Positions 35,601-44,452 of a stretch of DNA of 64,000 nucleotides are shown here, piece by piece. The notes beneath the pieces are model-generated. The model was not told where the DNA came from. It saw nothing but the letters and a program-made list of their open reading frames with translations, and did not search any database. The position numbers and the translations under genes were made by a program. Origin of the DNA: Puia dinghuensis (lineage in GTDB: Bacteria; Bacteroidota; Bacteroidia; Chitinophagales; Chitinophagaceae); contig NZ_BMJC01000004.1 of assembly GCF_014642875.1 (NCBI RefSeq), forward strand, positions 420,070 to 484,069. Direction: 5' to 3'. Within the stretch, counting starts at the first letter, position 1. Every line of letters starts with the position of its first letter.

Positions 35601-37136
35601 ATGCAACGAGTATCTATAAAACCCATCCTGTTCTCACTGGCAGCCGCACTCCTGTTCGGTGCGTGCAGCAAGAGCTTCCTTGACAAGAATCCAACCGACC
35701 AGCTTTCTTCGGCCGACTTCTGGAAGACCCAGGCCGATGCCGACCAGGCGCTTACGTCCATCTACAGCTACCTGATACAGGGCTATAACTATACCAGCAG
35801 CACCAATACCGGCCAGGGCTGGGGCTCGGGTACCCCTTACTGGGAGACACTCACCGACAATGCTTTCAGCGGGGCTTTCGGAACGGTGGCGACAGGGGAC
35901 ATCGAACCCACCACCGGAACAATACAATCGGACGCTTACAACACACCGTATAAAGCGATACAGGATTGTAATGTCTTTTTAGCCAATATAGGCAAGATAC
36001 CTATGAGTGCGACGACCATGAACCAGTATATTGGGGAAGTACGGTTTATCCGGGGCTATTACTATTTTCTCCTCGAACAGCTGTATGGCGATGTAGTTCT
36101 GTCCCTCCGCCCCCTTGGAAAGGACTCGGCCAGTTACAAGCTGCCGAGGACACCAAAAGCCGTCGTCATCGATTCTATCTTCAGCGATTGGAACGTTGCA
36201 GCAGCCAACCTGCCCAATACCGCTTATTCGGGTCATGTGGTACGAGGCACCGTCTTAGGTTATCTTACCAGGCTATACCTGACGTTGCAGGACTGGCAGG
36301 ATGCCGCGGCGACGGCGCAAACAATTATGACTGAAGGGAAGTTCAGTTTGTATACCGGTGGCTACCGGGGGCTGTTCCTGAAGCCGGGTCAGAACAACAA
36401 CCCGGAGATCATGTTCTCCGGCCGCTACCAGATCCCCAATGCCTACGGCCCCGCCGACTATCTCTATACCTATAGCAGCAGCTTTCAGCCGGTGAGTTAC
36501 CTGGTCAACGACTATGAATGTACCGACGGACTACCTATCACCAAATCGCCCTTGTACAAGCCCGCCACACCGTATGTTAATCGTGATCCCCGGCTGCTGG
36601 CTACCATCCTGACGCCGGGAGTACTATACAAAGGAGGGATACCGTTCGTCCCCGCACAGATCGGCGCCTCGGCCGGCTTTCTCAACAAGAAAGGAGTCGA
36701 CTCTACCCGGGCTACGGTCATCGGTACCCAGAGCGACCAGGATTGGGTCTACCTGCGTTATGCCGATGTCCTGTTGATGTATGCGGAGGCGGAGAACGAA
36801 GTCAATGGACCGGTGGCCAGCGTCTATACCGCGGTGAATACCGTACGGGGCCGGCCAGGCGTCAACATGCCCCCCTTACCCGCCGGACTGTCACAGGACT
36901 CCATGCGCACGCGCATCCGGCACGAACGGCGTATCGAGCTGGCGTTGGAGGGACAACGTTATTTCGATCTGAAACGGTGGCGGCTGGACAGGATGATCAT
37001 CCCCACGATAAAAGACCCAAGCGGCGCCTATCGCACTTTTCCCCTGCGGGATACGTTGTGGCCGGTGCCGCAATCGGAGATAGATCTGGCAAAAACGTAT
37101 AACAATCCGGCATTTACCCAAACACCCGGGTATTGA
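35601..37136 (+). CDS. susD: SusD/RagB-family lipoprotein (pair B)
   Basis: A 511-residue lipoprotein (LFGACSKSFLDKNPTDQLSS) with the SusD hallmarks EVRFIRGYYYFLLEQLYGDV and RHERRIELALEGQRYFDLKR followed by a C-terminal FTQTPGY. It caps the preceding SusC. The next gene, a FAD oxidase, begins after 49 bp and might be co-transcribed. Confidence 0.93.
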   Translation: MQRVSIKPILFSLAAALLFGACSKSFLDKNPTDQLSSADFWKTQADADQALTSIYSYLIQGYNYTSSTNTGQGWGSGTPYWETLTDNAFSGAFGTVATGDIEPTTGTIQSDAYNTPYKAIQDCNVFLANIGKIPMSATTMNQYIGEVRFIRGYYYFLLEQLYGDVVLSLRPLGKDSASYKLPRTPKAVVIDSIFSDWNVAAANLPNTAYSGHVVRGTVLGYLTRLYLTLQDWQDAAATAQTIMTEGKFSLYTGGYRGLFLKPGQNNNPEIMFSGRYQIPNAYGPADYLYTYSSSFQPVSYLVNDYECTDGLPITKSPLYKPATPYVNRDPRLLATILTPGVLYKGGIPFVPAQIGASAGFLNKKGVDSTRATVIGTQSDQDWVYLRYADVLLMYAEAENEVNGPVASVYTAVNTVRGRPGVNMPPLPAGLSQDSMRTRIRHERRIELALEGQRYFDLKRWRLDRMIIPTIKDPSGAYRTFPLRDTLWPVPQSEIDLAKTYNNPAFTQTPGY

Positions 37137-37185
37137 TAAACTCGTCAACTATAGCTAATTTCACGGCGAATTCAAATTATCTCGC

Positions 37186-38535
37186 ATGCAGTCCGCCCGG
37201 AAAGAGAAGTTAGCAGGATGGGGCAATTACCCTGTAGCTGAATCATATACCTTAACCCCCCGCAGTGAAGCAGATGCCAAATCCGACCTGGAAAAAGGGA
37301 AGATCATCGCCCGCGGACTGGGCAGAAGCTATGGCGACCAGGCTGTCAATGAGAATCAGTATGTCGCCATCTGCACAAAGCTTAACCATTTTTTAAACTG
37401 GGATGAGAAAGAAGGGATTTTGGAATGTGAGGCCGGGGTAAGCCTGGAAGAGATCATCTCCGTCTTTGGACCAAAGGGATGGCTGCCGATGATCTGCCCC
37501 GGTACAAAATTCGTGACCATCGGCGGCGCCATCGCAAACGACATCCATGGCAAGGCCCACCATATCGACGGATCGTTTGTCAACTGCATATTGTCCTTTA
37601 CTATATTGTTGGCCGATGGGACGACGGTAGAAGCCTCCCGCACGGAGAATGCCGATCTGTTCTGGGCCAACTTTGGCGGGCTCGGACTTCTTGGCGTGAT
37701 CCTCAAGGCCCGGCTAAAGCTGCGCAGGATAGAAACGACCTATTTCCGGCAAAAATCGCTCAAGATAAAGGGACTCGATCACATGCTGGAGGCGCTGGAT
37801 CGGTACGATCATGAATATAATTATTCCGTGGCCTGGATCGATGCGCTTGCCAAGGGGAGCAAATTGGGTAGCGGCGTCCTTACCCTGGGCAATGCTGCCA
37901 AATTGAACGATCTCCCGGAGAAACTAAAGGCCGATCCCTTAAAGCTACATGCGACAGGCAAACTCTCCGTGCCTTTCTTTTTCCCATCTTTTGCGTTAAA
38001 CGGGCTGACGGTGCGGATGCTGAACCGCGTCATCGCCTTTGTCCAGAATTCCCCTAAAGAGTTTGTCCATTACGAAAAATTCTTCTTTCCGCTGGATGCC
38101 ATCAACAACTGGAACAAGGGATATGGCAAACGCGGGTTCATCCAATACCAGTTTGTCATCCCCGAAGAGAATGGGAAGAAAAATCTTACCGAGATACTCG
38201 AGATGATCGCTGGCAGCGGTTGTACGCCCTTTCTCAATGTATTCAAACGGATGGGCGATGGACAGGGCATTCTCTCCTTTCCCTTCAAGGGATATACGCT
38301 GGCGATCGATTTCCCGGTAACGAAGAATCTTCTTTCTTTCACGCCGAAGCTGGATGCAAAGGTATTGTCGGCGGGTGGCCGTTTATATTTAGGGAAGGAT
38401 GCGTTGTTGCAGGAGAACACCTTCAAAGCCATGTATCCCCAGTATACAGAATGGCTGGCTATCAAACGCAAGTACGATCCGGGCAATCGGTTCACCTCGA
38501 ACATCTCCCGGCGATTGGGACTCGACATCGCATAG
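37186..38535 (+). CDS. FAD-linked oxidase, DprE1-like
   Basis: A 449-residue protein of the VAO/PCMH flavoprotein fold. The FAD-binding half shows IARGLGRSYGDQAVNENQYV, PGTKFVTIGGAIANDIHGKA and HHIDGSFVNCI; the C-terminal half has the substrate domain and ends YDPGNRFTSNISRRLGL. The pattern matches DprE1 (decaprenyl-phosphoryl-ribose oxidase) and related aldonolactone oxidases. In mycobacteria DprE1 works with the SDR DprE2 on a polyprenyl sugar; neither DprE2 nor a UbiA-like prenyltransferase is near, so the substrate is uncertain. No covalent-flavin histidine was assigned. It follows pair B SusD. Confidence 0.75.
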   Translation: MQSARKEKLAGWGNYPVAESYTLTPRSEADAKSDLEKGKIIARGLGRSYGDQAVNENQYVAICTKLNHFLNWDEKEGILECEAGVSLEEIISVFGPKGWLPMICPGTKFVTIGGAIANDIHGKAHHIDGSFVNCILSFTILLADGTTVEASRTENADLFWANFGGLGLLGVILKARLKLRRIETTYFRQKSLKIKGLDHMLEALDRYDHEYNYSVAWIDALAKGSKLGSGVLTLGNAAKLNDLPEKLKADPLKLHATGKLSVPFFFPSFALNGLTVRMLNRVIAFVQNSPKEFVHYEKFFFPLDAINNWNKGYGKRGFIQYQFVIPEENGKKNLTEILEMIAGSGCTPFLNVFKRMGDGQGILSFPFKGYTLAIDFPVTKNLLSFTPKLDAKVLSAGGRLYLGKDALLQENTFKAMYPQYTEWLAIKRKYDPGNRFTSNISRRLGLDIA

Positions 38536-38553
38536 TCCGCTTCGGCAGGAAAG

Positions 38554-39183
38554 TCACACCTTGGAAGTGAATTTCTTTCTCACCCTGCTCAGGGTTTCCA
38601 GGGTCATCCCAAGATAAGAGGCGATATACTTCAGTGGAATACGATTGACGAGGGGCTCATGATGCGTAAGAAAATGCCGGTATTTGTTCTCGGCTTTTGT
38701 CAGCCTGGCGATAAACGCGCGTCTTTCGGCGTCGGCATAGTAATGCTGTAATAATTTCCGGGCCACGATGTTGAACTCGGGCAGCTCGCGGTACATTTTT
38801 TCCAGGTCGTCATTGGCGATGACAAGCAGTTCGCTGTTTTCCAGCACCTGGATATTTTCGACGGAAGGCTCCTGGTTGTCGAGGCTGAGGATCGAGGAGA
38901 CTAGTTCGTTCTCCACGACGATCCAGGTAGTGATATCTCTTGCTCCCTCACGGGTAAAACCTCGCACAGCACCTTTTACAATAAAATAAATGTGTTCGCA
39001 AAATGCCCCTTCTTTTAGCAGCAGTTTCCGTTTTCTGACGGATAGGCCGGTAACATGTTTCTTCAGGTAGGCTTCCATCTCGGCGGTCAAAGGATGAAAA
39101 TAGCTCAGCACATTAAGTAAGGGGGTAATGTCTGGGGTAGGCACATGCTCCTTGCCCGATCCATGTGGTTCAGGTTGCTTCAT
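38554..39183 (-). CDS. Crp/Fnr-family transcriptional regulator
   Basis: A 209-residue protein with a cyclic-nucleotide-binding-type jelly roll (about 30-140, GAFCEHIYFIVKGAVRGFTR) and a shortened C-terminal helix-turn-helix (IPLKYIASYLGMTLETLSRV, then RKKFTSK). No Fnr-type cysteine cluster is present. The Bacteroidota type of this family often lacks the canonical cAMP residues, so the ligand is unknown. It converges with the FAD oxidase gene. A -7 box lies upstream at 39213-39220. Confidence 0.85.
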   Translation of the reverse strand: MKQPEPHGSGKEHVPTPDITPLLNVLSYFHPLTAEMEAYLKKHVTGLSVRKRKLLLKEGAFCEHIYFIVKGAVRGFTREGARDITTWIVVENELVSSILSLDNQEPSVENIQVLENSELLVIANDDLEKMYRELPEFNIVARKLLQHYYADAERRAFIARLTKAENKYRHFLTHHEPLVNRIPLKYIASYLGMTLETLSRVRKKFTSKV

Positions 39184-39212
39184 GATTTTGGGGCTTGGGG
39201 GGTTTAAGTAAA

Positions 39213-39220
39213 CAAATATA
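39213..39220 (-). promoter_or_regulatory. TAnnTTTG -7 box of the Crp-type gene
   Basis: The minus strand reads TATATTTG, ending 29 bp before the ATG at 39183, just past the nth stop codon. It suggests separate transcription from nth. Confidence 0.5.
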
Positions 39221-39222
39221 AT

Positions 39223-39858
39223 CTATTTCTTAAGGCGGGAGTAATAGAGGCATACGGCGTTCATGAGGCAGGATTCGCATTTTGGCTTGGGGGTGCAGAC
39301 TTCTCTTCCAAGGAAGGACATCGCCATTCCGGCGTCCCACTCTTCTCGCGGCAGGATTTTCATGAGGTGTTCTTCGACCTTTTCCGCATCGGTGGCTTTG
39401 GTGATACCCAGTCTTGGCGCCACCCGCAGGACATGAACATCTACGATCACACCTTCGGGCGGGGCCCCGGCTCCCCGGAGAACGACGTTGGCGGATTTTC
39501 TGCCGATACCGGGCAGTTTAATGAGCTTCTCCATGGAAAGGGGGATATCTTTATCGGTCTTTATCTCCCTGGCAATAGCCGTCAGCCATTTGGCCTTGTT
39601 TGCAAAATTGGTTAGGGTGCCGATATAGGGGAAAAGCGCCTCCGGCTCCACTGCGGCCAGTGACTCCACATTCGGGAAGGCGGCGAACAGCTTTGGCGCA
39701 ATGCCGTTGACAAAAGCATCGGTCGACCGCGCGGAAAGTACCACCATTACGATCAGCTGGTAGACATTCTGGAATTCCAGCGGATGCTTTTTGTTCTTGT
39801 ACTGCCCAAGCAGGGGGCGTATGGCTTCCGGCCAGTCGATCTTTTTCTTGGTAGGCAT
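39223..39858 (-). CDS. nth: Endonuclease III (DNA glycosylase/AP lyase)
   Basis: A 211-residue protein with the helix-hairpin-helix LPGIGRKSANVVLRG holding the catalytic Lys, the catalytic Asp in IVDVHVLRV, and a C-terminal iron-sulfur cluster loop. It removes oxidised pyrimidines and nicks abasic sites in base excision repair. The cluster cysteines read C-x5-C-x2-C-x5-C, one residue shorter in the first gap than the E. coli C-x6-C; this may be a lineage trait. It lies between the Crp-type gene and a terminator that follows the tRNA. Confidence 0.92.
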   Translation of the reverse strand: MPTKKKIDWPEAIRPLLGQYKNKKHPLEFQNVYQLIVMVVLSARSTDAFVNGIAPKLFAAFPNVESLAAVEPEALFPYIGTLTNFANKAKWLTAIAREIKTDKDIPLSMEKLIKLPGIGRKSANVVLRGAGAPPEGVIVDVHVLRVAPRLGITKATDAEKVEEHLMKILPREEWDAGMAMSFLGREVCTPKPKCESCLMNAVCLYYSRLKK

Positions 39859-39873
39859 TGCCTTATAAAGGTC

Positions 39874-39917
39874 TAAAAAAAATCCCGGAAATTGGACTGT
39901 CCAAGTATCCGGGATTT
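39874..39917 (-). terminator. Terminator of the CAT tRNA transcript
   Basis: AAATCCCGGA (39880-39889) and TCCGGGATTT (39908-39917) form a 10-bp stem, with an inner TTGGAC/GTCCAA stem. On the minus strand it is followed by eight T. It closes the tRNA transcript ahead of nth. Confidence 0.85.
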
Positions 39918-39920
39918 AGG

Positions 39921-39994
39921 TGGGCCCTGCTGGGCACGATCCAGCGACCCTCTGATTATGAGTCAGATGCTCTAACCAACTGAGCTAAGGGCCC
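39921..39994 (-). tRNA. tRNA with CAT anticodon (Met elongator or Ile2)
   Basis: A 74-nt cloverleaf: acceptor GGGCCCT/AGGGCCC, D arm GCTCAGTTGGTTAGAGC, anticodon loop CTCATAA and T stem GCTGG/CCAGC. The discriminator is A and CC but not the final A is encoded. D and anticodon arms are identical to those of the tRNA-Asn at 28124 apart from the anticodon. The T loop reads ATCGTGC instead of the usual TTCxAxx. Met versus lysidine-modified Ile cannot be told apart by eye. Confidence 0.9.
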
Positions 39995-40075
39995 TGCCGT
40001 TTGGGGCGGTGCAAAACTACAAAATAGGCGCTGTCCGGTAAAATTTTAAATTTAGGATCTTATTCTAATCCAGGG

Positions 40076-41410
40076 TCATTTTTTCAGACCTTTTGCAATA
40101 CCGTAATAAAATCTCTCTAACAGCCGCAGATCATGGGTGATGATCTCCCCCTGAGCCAGCAGGCCCTGCCTGAATTGAACCTGTCTCCTGTAATTGGTTA
40201 CCAAACCGTTGGGCAAGATTACTTTTGCCAGATAGCCACTGTCTGTGGAGATATTGGATATAAAATCGATCTTACCTCTCACGCTGCCATACTCCGGGAA
40301 AGGATAAGAGGCAAACTTCAAGAGTACTTCCTGCCCGGTTCTCACCTTTCCGAAGTTGGCCTGCGGGATATAGACTTCTGCATAATATTCGGCATTGCCG
40401 GGATTGACAAAGCAGACTACCTGATTCATCTGTAATTGTTGGTTCTCCTGCAGGAAGGTTGCGAAAGCCACCTTGCCTGAGATGGGAGAGATCAATAAAT
40501 ATTTTCGCTTCCAGTCATCTACCTGACTTTTTAAGGTATTTAAAGCCTGAATAAATACGCTCTTCTGCTGAGAAATGCTATTTTCCAATTCTTCTATCTC
40601 CTTTTGTTTTTCGTTTTGCAGGCTTTCGTTATTGATAATGCCCGAGAGCACCTGCGGGAGTGCGAGCTGTTTATTGATGTATTTGCTCTTTTCGACCCGA
40701 TAGTCCTGTTCAGATATGATGGTATCTTTTTTCAGTGACTGATTCACTTCCAGCGTTTTTTGTGATAGGTCGGCATCCTGTTGGAAAAGGTCCTTCTGCA
40801 ACAACAGGTTCTTGTGTAATTCCAGTAACAGGGACATGTCTTTGAAAAGCATCGCCTTTTTTCGGAGATAGAGACCGCCGGAAACATAATTGCGAAAATT
40901 CGCATATGCCTGCTGAAATACCTGATAGGCTTCCTGGAGCTCTCCCAGCCCCTTGTAGGAGTGGCTGAGATTAGCGAATGCTTGCGGCATATCGTTTCGG
41001 ATCATTCTCGATTGTGTGCTATCTATAGTAGCCGACAGTGCAATTACCTCATCGTAACTCGCATTGCTTTCCAGAAAACCAAGGATTGCACCCTGTCTGG
41101 CAAATTCGTTCTCTTTTGCAAAAAGCCGGACCAGTTTCCCCGATGTTCTTGTGAGTACCTCCTTTGGTGCATTGATAGACGTAAGTCTTGCCGACGTAAC
41201 CACAATATCCGGATATCTGATGATCCAGCAAATGGCAACTACGAAAGCCAGCAGCATTGCGAAGTATACTGTTCCCCAACGAACGATATGAGGAGGCTTG
41301 CCGGAAACGATCTCTTCGACATCGGAGGTATGTTCCGCAAAGATCAGCTTCGGAGCGGTATTGTTCGCATGGACTCCATTCGGGCCGGTTAATATGGATT
41401 CAGTTTCCAA
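40076..41410 (-). CDS. HlyD-family membrane fusion protein of the peptide exporter
   Basis: A 444-residue adaptor: one transmembrane helix (TVYFAMLLAFVVAICWIIRY, about 47-66), a beta-barrel/lipoyl start (VLTRTSGKLVRLFAKENEF), a long coiled coil (about 115-285), the lipoyl return (LLISPISGKVAFATFLQENQ) and a barrel domain with GQEVLLKFASYPFPEYGSVR. It links the ABC exporter to the outer membrane. The start appears to be TTG at 41410: an in-frame TAG lies two codons upstream, there is no ATG before the helix, and the codon overlaps the exporter's 3' end by 11 bp, suggesting coupled translation. Last gene of the peptide cluster. Confidence 0.88.
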   Translation of the reverse strand: METESILTGPNGVHANNTAPKLIFAEHTSDVEEIVSGKPPHIVRWGTVYFAMLLAFVVAICWIIRYPDIVVTSARLTSINAPKEVLTRTSGKLVRLFAKENEFARQGAILGFLESNASYDEVIALSATIDSTQSRMIRNDMPQAFANLSHSYKGLGELQEAYQVFQQAYANFRNYVSGGLYLRKKAMLFKDMSLLLELHKNLLLQKDLFQQDADLSQKTLEVNQSLKKDTIISEQDYRVEKSKYINKQLALPQVLSGIINNESLQNEKQKEIEELENSISQQKSVFIQALNTLKSQVDDWKRKYLLISPISGKVAFATFLQENQQLQMNQVVCFVNPGNAEYYAEVYIPQANFGKVRTGQEVLLKFASYPFPEYGSVRGKIDFISNISTDSGYLAKVILPNGLVTNYRRQVQFRQGLLAQGEIITHDLRLLERFYYGIAKGLKK

Positions 41411-43613
41411 GTTCTAATTGGTTTTTTACAAGTTCGTAATATTTCCCCTTTTGCCGAGTGAGCTCATTGTGCGTTCCTTCTTCGGCGACCCCGCCGTTGT
41501 CCAGCACTATGATCTTATCCGCATTTTTAACGGTGCTTAGCCGATGAGCTACAACGACCACCGTTTTGTTTTGGAAAAACTGTTGCAGATTCTCGAGTAT
41601 CACCCTTTCATTATTGGCATCCAATGAATTGGTCGCTTCATCAAAGAACACGAATTGGGGGTCTTTGTAAACCGCTCTTGCTATAGCGACACGTTGTTTT
41701 TGGCCACCACTCATCGAACTCCCTTCGGCCCCCAATTTTGTATAAAAACCCAAAGGAAGAGATTCTATGAATGAAAGGATATTGGCTATTTTGCAGCTGC
41801 GGATTAACCGGCGCTCATCGATCCGTTCGTTGCTGATGGCAATATTATTCCTGATCGTGTCATTGAATATATAGCTGTCCTGAAGCACGGTGCCGCATAT
41901 ACTGCGCCAGTACCGGGGGCTGATGGTCTTGAAGTTGGCTCCGCCTATATGTATCTCACCCTGGTATCTATCATAGAAGCGAAGCAACAGCTTTATGAGG
42001 GTGGTCTTTCCGCTACCGCTCATTCCCACTATCGCCGTTACTTTATTATGCGGGATGGTCAGGCTGACGCTCTTCAACACGGGTTCATTGTCCGGTCCCG
42101 GGTAAGCAAAGGAGAGGTTTTTTATTTGAATAGAATGTTCGCCGGGGATATCGTGATTGAAATGTTTATGTGCAGGTTCTTCATCTTCCTGGGCATGGAT
42201 GTCATTCAGCCGTTCGATCGACAATTTGGCGTCCTGCGCCTGCTGAATGAAGGAGATGAGCTGTTCGACAGGACCATTCAGCTGCCCCAGGATGTATTGT
42301 ATGGCCAGCATCGTACCCAGGGTCAGTGACCCATCTATGACCAGTCTTGCGACACAATAGGTGATCAGGATATTTTTCCCCTGGTTTATGAAGAATGCTC
42401 CTATTTGCTGGTATTGTGTGAGGGTCAGGCTTCTAAAGTTGATCTTGAAAATTGCCGCCTGAAGGGCCTCCCAGGCCCATCGATAGGTATTTTCCGCATT
42501 GTTCATTTTTATTTCCTGCATGCCGTATATCATTTGCATAACGGCATTATTCTCACGGGAGGAGATGGCAAAACGCTGATAATCCAGCTTCCGGCGATAT
42601 TTTAAGAAAAAATATATCCAGATCAGATAGAAAACGCTTCCGCCCATGAACAAAAGGAAGATGGAGATATTATAATTCAACAGCACACAGGAAAAGAGGC
42701 CAAGGCTGAGGATCGAGAATGTCGTGTTTAGCGCGGTGCCGGTAAGGAAACTTTCAATGCGCTGGTGGTCGCCTACCCGCTGTATAATGTCTCCGGGGTG
42801 CCTGGTGTCGAAAAATTGCATGGGCAGGCGTAACAGCTTCGACCAGAAACTGGACAATAACGACATATTTATTCGTGTGCTTACATGCAGAAGTATGCGG
42901 TTACGGATGAATTCGATAAAGGTTTGCGAGAACAATAGCATCAGCTGCGCAGCCAGGACAATTTCGATAAACCCGAGATCGTGTGTATTTATGCCGGTAT
43001 CTACAATACTCTGAGTGAGATAGGGAAACACCAGCTGAAGAAGGCTGCCAAGCAGCAAACCCAGCGATAATTGGAAAAAGTAGGATTTGTGCTGATGTAT
43101 ATAAGCAAGTAATTGCTGCCAGCCGATGGTTTTTTTCATCTCTGCAGGCCCGGTGTCCGGCTCCGTGGGCACGAAGAGGGGGTCTTGCTCCAGCAACAGG
43201 ACTGTTCCTTTTGGCGTTTCGCTATCCCTGGTAGAGGCCCAATGCTCGAGGAACTCCGGCTTGGATAATTTAATGACTCCTTTTGCAGGATCGACAATGG
43301 TCAGCTTCCTTCTTGAAGATTCGGGGGTCAAAACGACGAAGTGGTATTGGTCCCAATGCAGGATGGCGGGCAGCTGGGCTTCATCTATCAATTGGTCGAA
43401 GCTTAGTTTTACCCCGACGCTCTTGAAGCCGATGCTTTCCGCAGCATCTGCCAGGCCTAGCATTGATGTTCCAAGCCGTCCGTAATTGGCTGTATTTCTT
43501 AAACGATCCGCGGACACGGGCCGGCCATAGTATTTTGCCACCATCCGAAGACAGGTGGGGCCACAATCCATCGCATCCAATTGTTTGTATATTGGAAAAT
43601 TTCTCACTCTCAT
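41400..43613 (-). CDS. C39 peptidase-ABC exporter (bacteriocin type)
   Basis: A 737-residue three-domain protein. The N-terminal C39 peptidase has an intact triad: Cys17 in MDCGPTC, His91 in WDQYHFVVL and Asp108 in IVDPAKG. Six transmembrane helices follow (about 165-440), then an ATPase with Walker A GMSGSGKTT, signature MSGGQKQR and Walker B VFFDEAT. Such proteins cut the leader of double-glycine peptides and export the core. The start overlaps the stop of the upstream gene as TAATG. Its peptide substrate is most probably the precursor at 48226-48393. Confidence 0.93.
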   Translation of the reverse strand: MRVRNFPIYKQLDAMDCGPTCLRMVAKYYGRPVSADRLRNTANYGRLGTSMLGLADAAESIGFKSVGVKLSFDQLIDEAQLPAILHWDQYHFVVLTPESSRRKLTIVDPAKGVIKLSKPEFLEHWASTRDSETPKGTVLLLEQDPLFVPTEPDTGPAEMKKTIGWQQLLAYIHQHKSYFFQLSLGLLLGSLLQLVFPYLTQSIVDTGINTHDLGFIEIVLAAQLMLLFSQTFIEFIRNRILLHVSTRINMSLLSSFWSKLLRLPMQFFDTRHPGDIIQRVGDHQRIESFLTGTALNTTFSILSLGLFSCVLLNYNISIFLLFMGGSVFYLIWIYFFLKYRRKLDYQRFAISSRENNAVMQMIYGMQEIKMNNAENTYRWAWEALQAAIFKINFRSLTLTQYQQIGAFFINQGKNILITYCVARLVIDGSLTLGTMLAIQYILGQLNGPVEQLISFIQQAQDAKLSIERLNDIHAQEDEEPAHKHFNHDIPGEHSIQIKNLSFAYPGPDNEPVLKSVSLTIPHNKVTAIVGMSGSGKTTLIKLLLRFYDRYQGEIHIGGANFKTISPRYWRSICGTVLQDSYIFNDTIRNNIAISNERIDERRLIRSCKIANILSFIESLPLGFYTKLGAEGSSMSGGQKQRVAIARAVYKDPQFVFFDEATNSLDANNERVILENLQQFFQNKTVVVVAHRLSTVKNADKIIVLDNGGVAEEGTHNELTRQKGKYYELVKNQLELGN

Positions 43614-44449
43614 TATTTTACATAGATTCTTGTGGGACTGATCAGGTAGGTATCCGGAATCGACTTTGGAGCTGTTTTGGGGTTATATACTCTTTTAAGC
43701 CAATAAAGGTGATAGAGGATGCCTTCGAACACCTTCTTATAGATCAGCTTACCCTGGTGGAATCGGATCCTGCCGATCAATCCTTCCAGCAGGATAAAGT
43801 CGAAATGCGCCCTTATTTCCTTGTCTCTTTCTGCCGCCTTGACGATATGGGTAAAGCTTTCGATCTCTGTTTCGACCTCGAAGATCGTCTTCCCGCTGTG
43901 TGTTAGTTCATCCCAGACAAAATTGCATTCGTCGAAACAATAGTGTTTCTCACTCGAGAAAACGGTCTCATAGTCCTTGCTTTTCATGAAAAGGCGCTTC
44001 ATCCGGGGTGTATTCCGGTATAGTGCAAAACAGCCCGTTGTATAGTCGTGGCGAAGACTTATAAAGTCATATTGATCGAGAAATTCATCCGTCATAAAAT
44101 TTCGGACGTCACCGTATATCACATCGATATCGCTTTGGCACCAGAACTGATATCCGTGGGTGTAGTCCTCAAAGATGAGCCCATAGGCAGGCTTGAAATC
44201 GCATAGTTTATAGGGATGGTCGATATTGACGGTGAAATTCAGTTTTTTACTTGCTAAAGCCTTTAATTCTTCGATCGACTTTTTTATAATGACTACGTTG
44301 GGAGGGAGATCGAAGTCATGGGCGATATCTGAAAATATCCGAAAGTCTATCGACGGATTATATTTGCAGGAATGCAGAAAGTAAGAAAAGTACCATGGGA
44401 ATTCACCATAATAGCAAATGAGGACGACAATTTTGTTCTTTGGTTCCAT
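43613..44449 (-). CDS. DUF6625/glycosyltransferase-like protein, copy 4
   Basis: A 278-residue cytosolic protein, the last of four tandem paralogues. It opens with KIVVLICYYGEFPWYFSYFL and carries KLCDFKPAYGLIFEDYTHGY and QSDIDVIYGDVRNFMTDE with a DxD motif, then YCFDECNF, ILYHLYWLK and SPTRIY. These fit the DUF6625 family, a GT-A-like glycosyltransferase group; activity is inferred from the DxD motif. It abuts the exporter gene (stop/start overlap) and follows copy 3 by 3 bp, so it belongs to the peptide operon. Acceptor and sugar are unknown. Confidence 0.7.
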   Translation of the reverse strand: MEPKNKIVVLICYYGEFPWYFSYFLHSCKYNPSIDFRIFSDIAHDFDLPPNVVIIKKSIEELKALASKKLNFTVNIDHPYKLCDFKPAYGLIFEDYTHGYQFWCQSDIDVIYGDVRNFMTDEFLDQYDFISLRHDYTTGCFALYRNTPRMKRLFMKSKDYETVFSSEKHYCFDECNFVWDELTHSGKTIFEVETEIESFTHIVKAAERDKEIRAHFDFILLEGLIGRIRFHQGKLIYKKVFEGILYHLYWLKRVYNPKTAPKSIPDTYLISPTRIYVK

Positions 44450-44452
44450 GTC

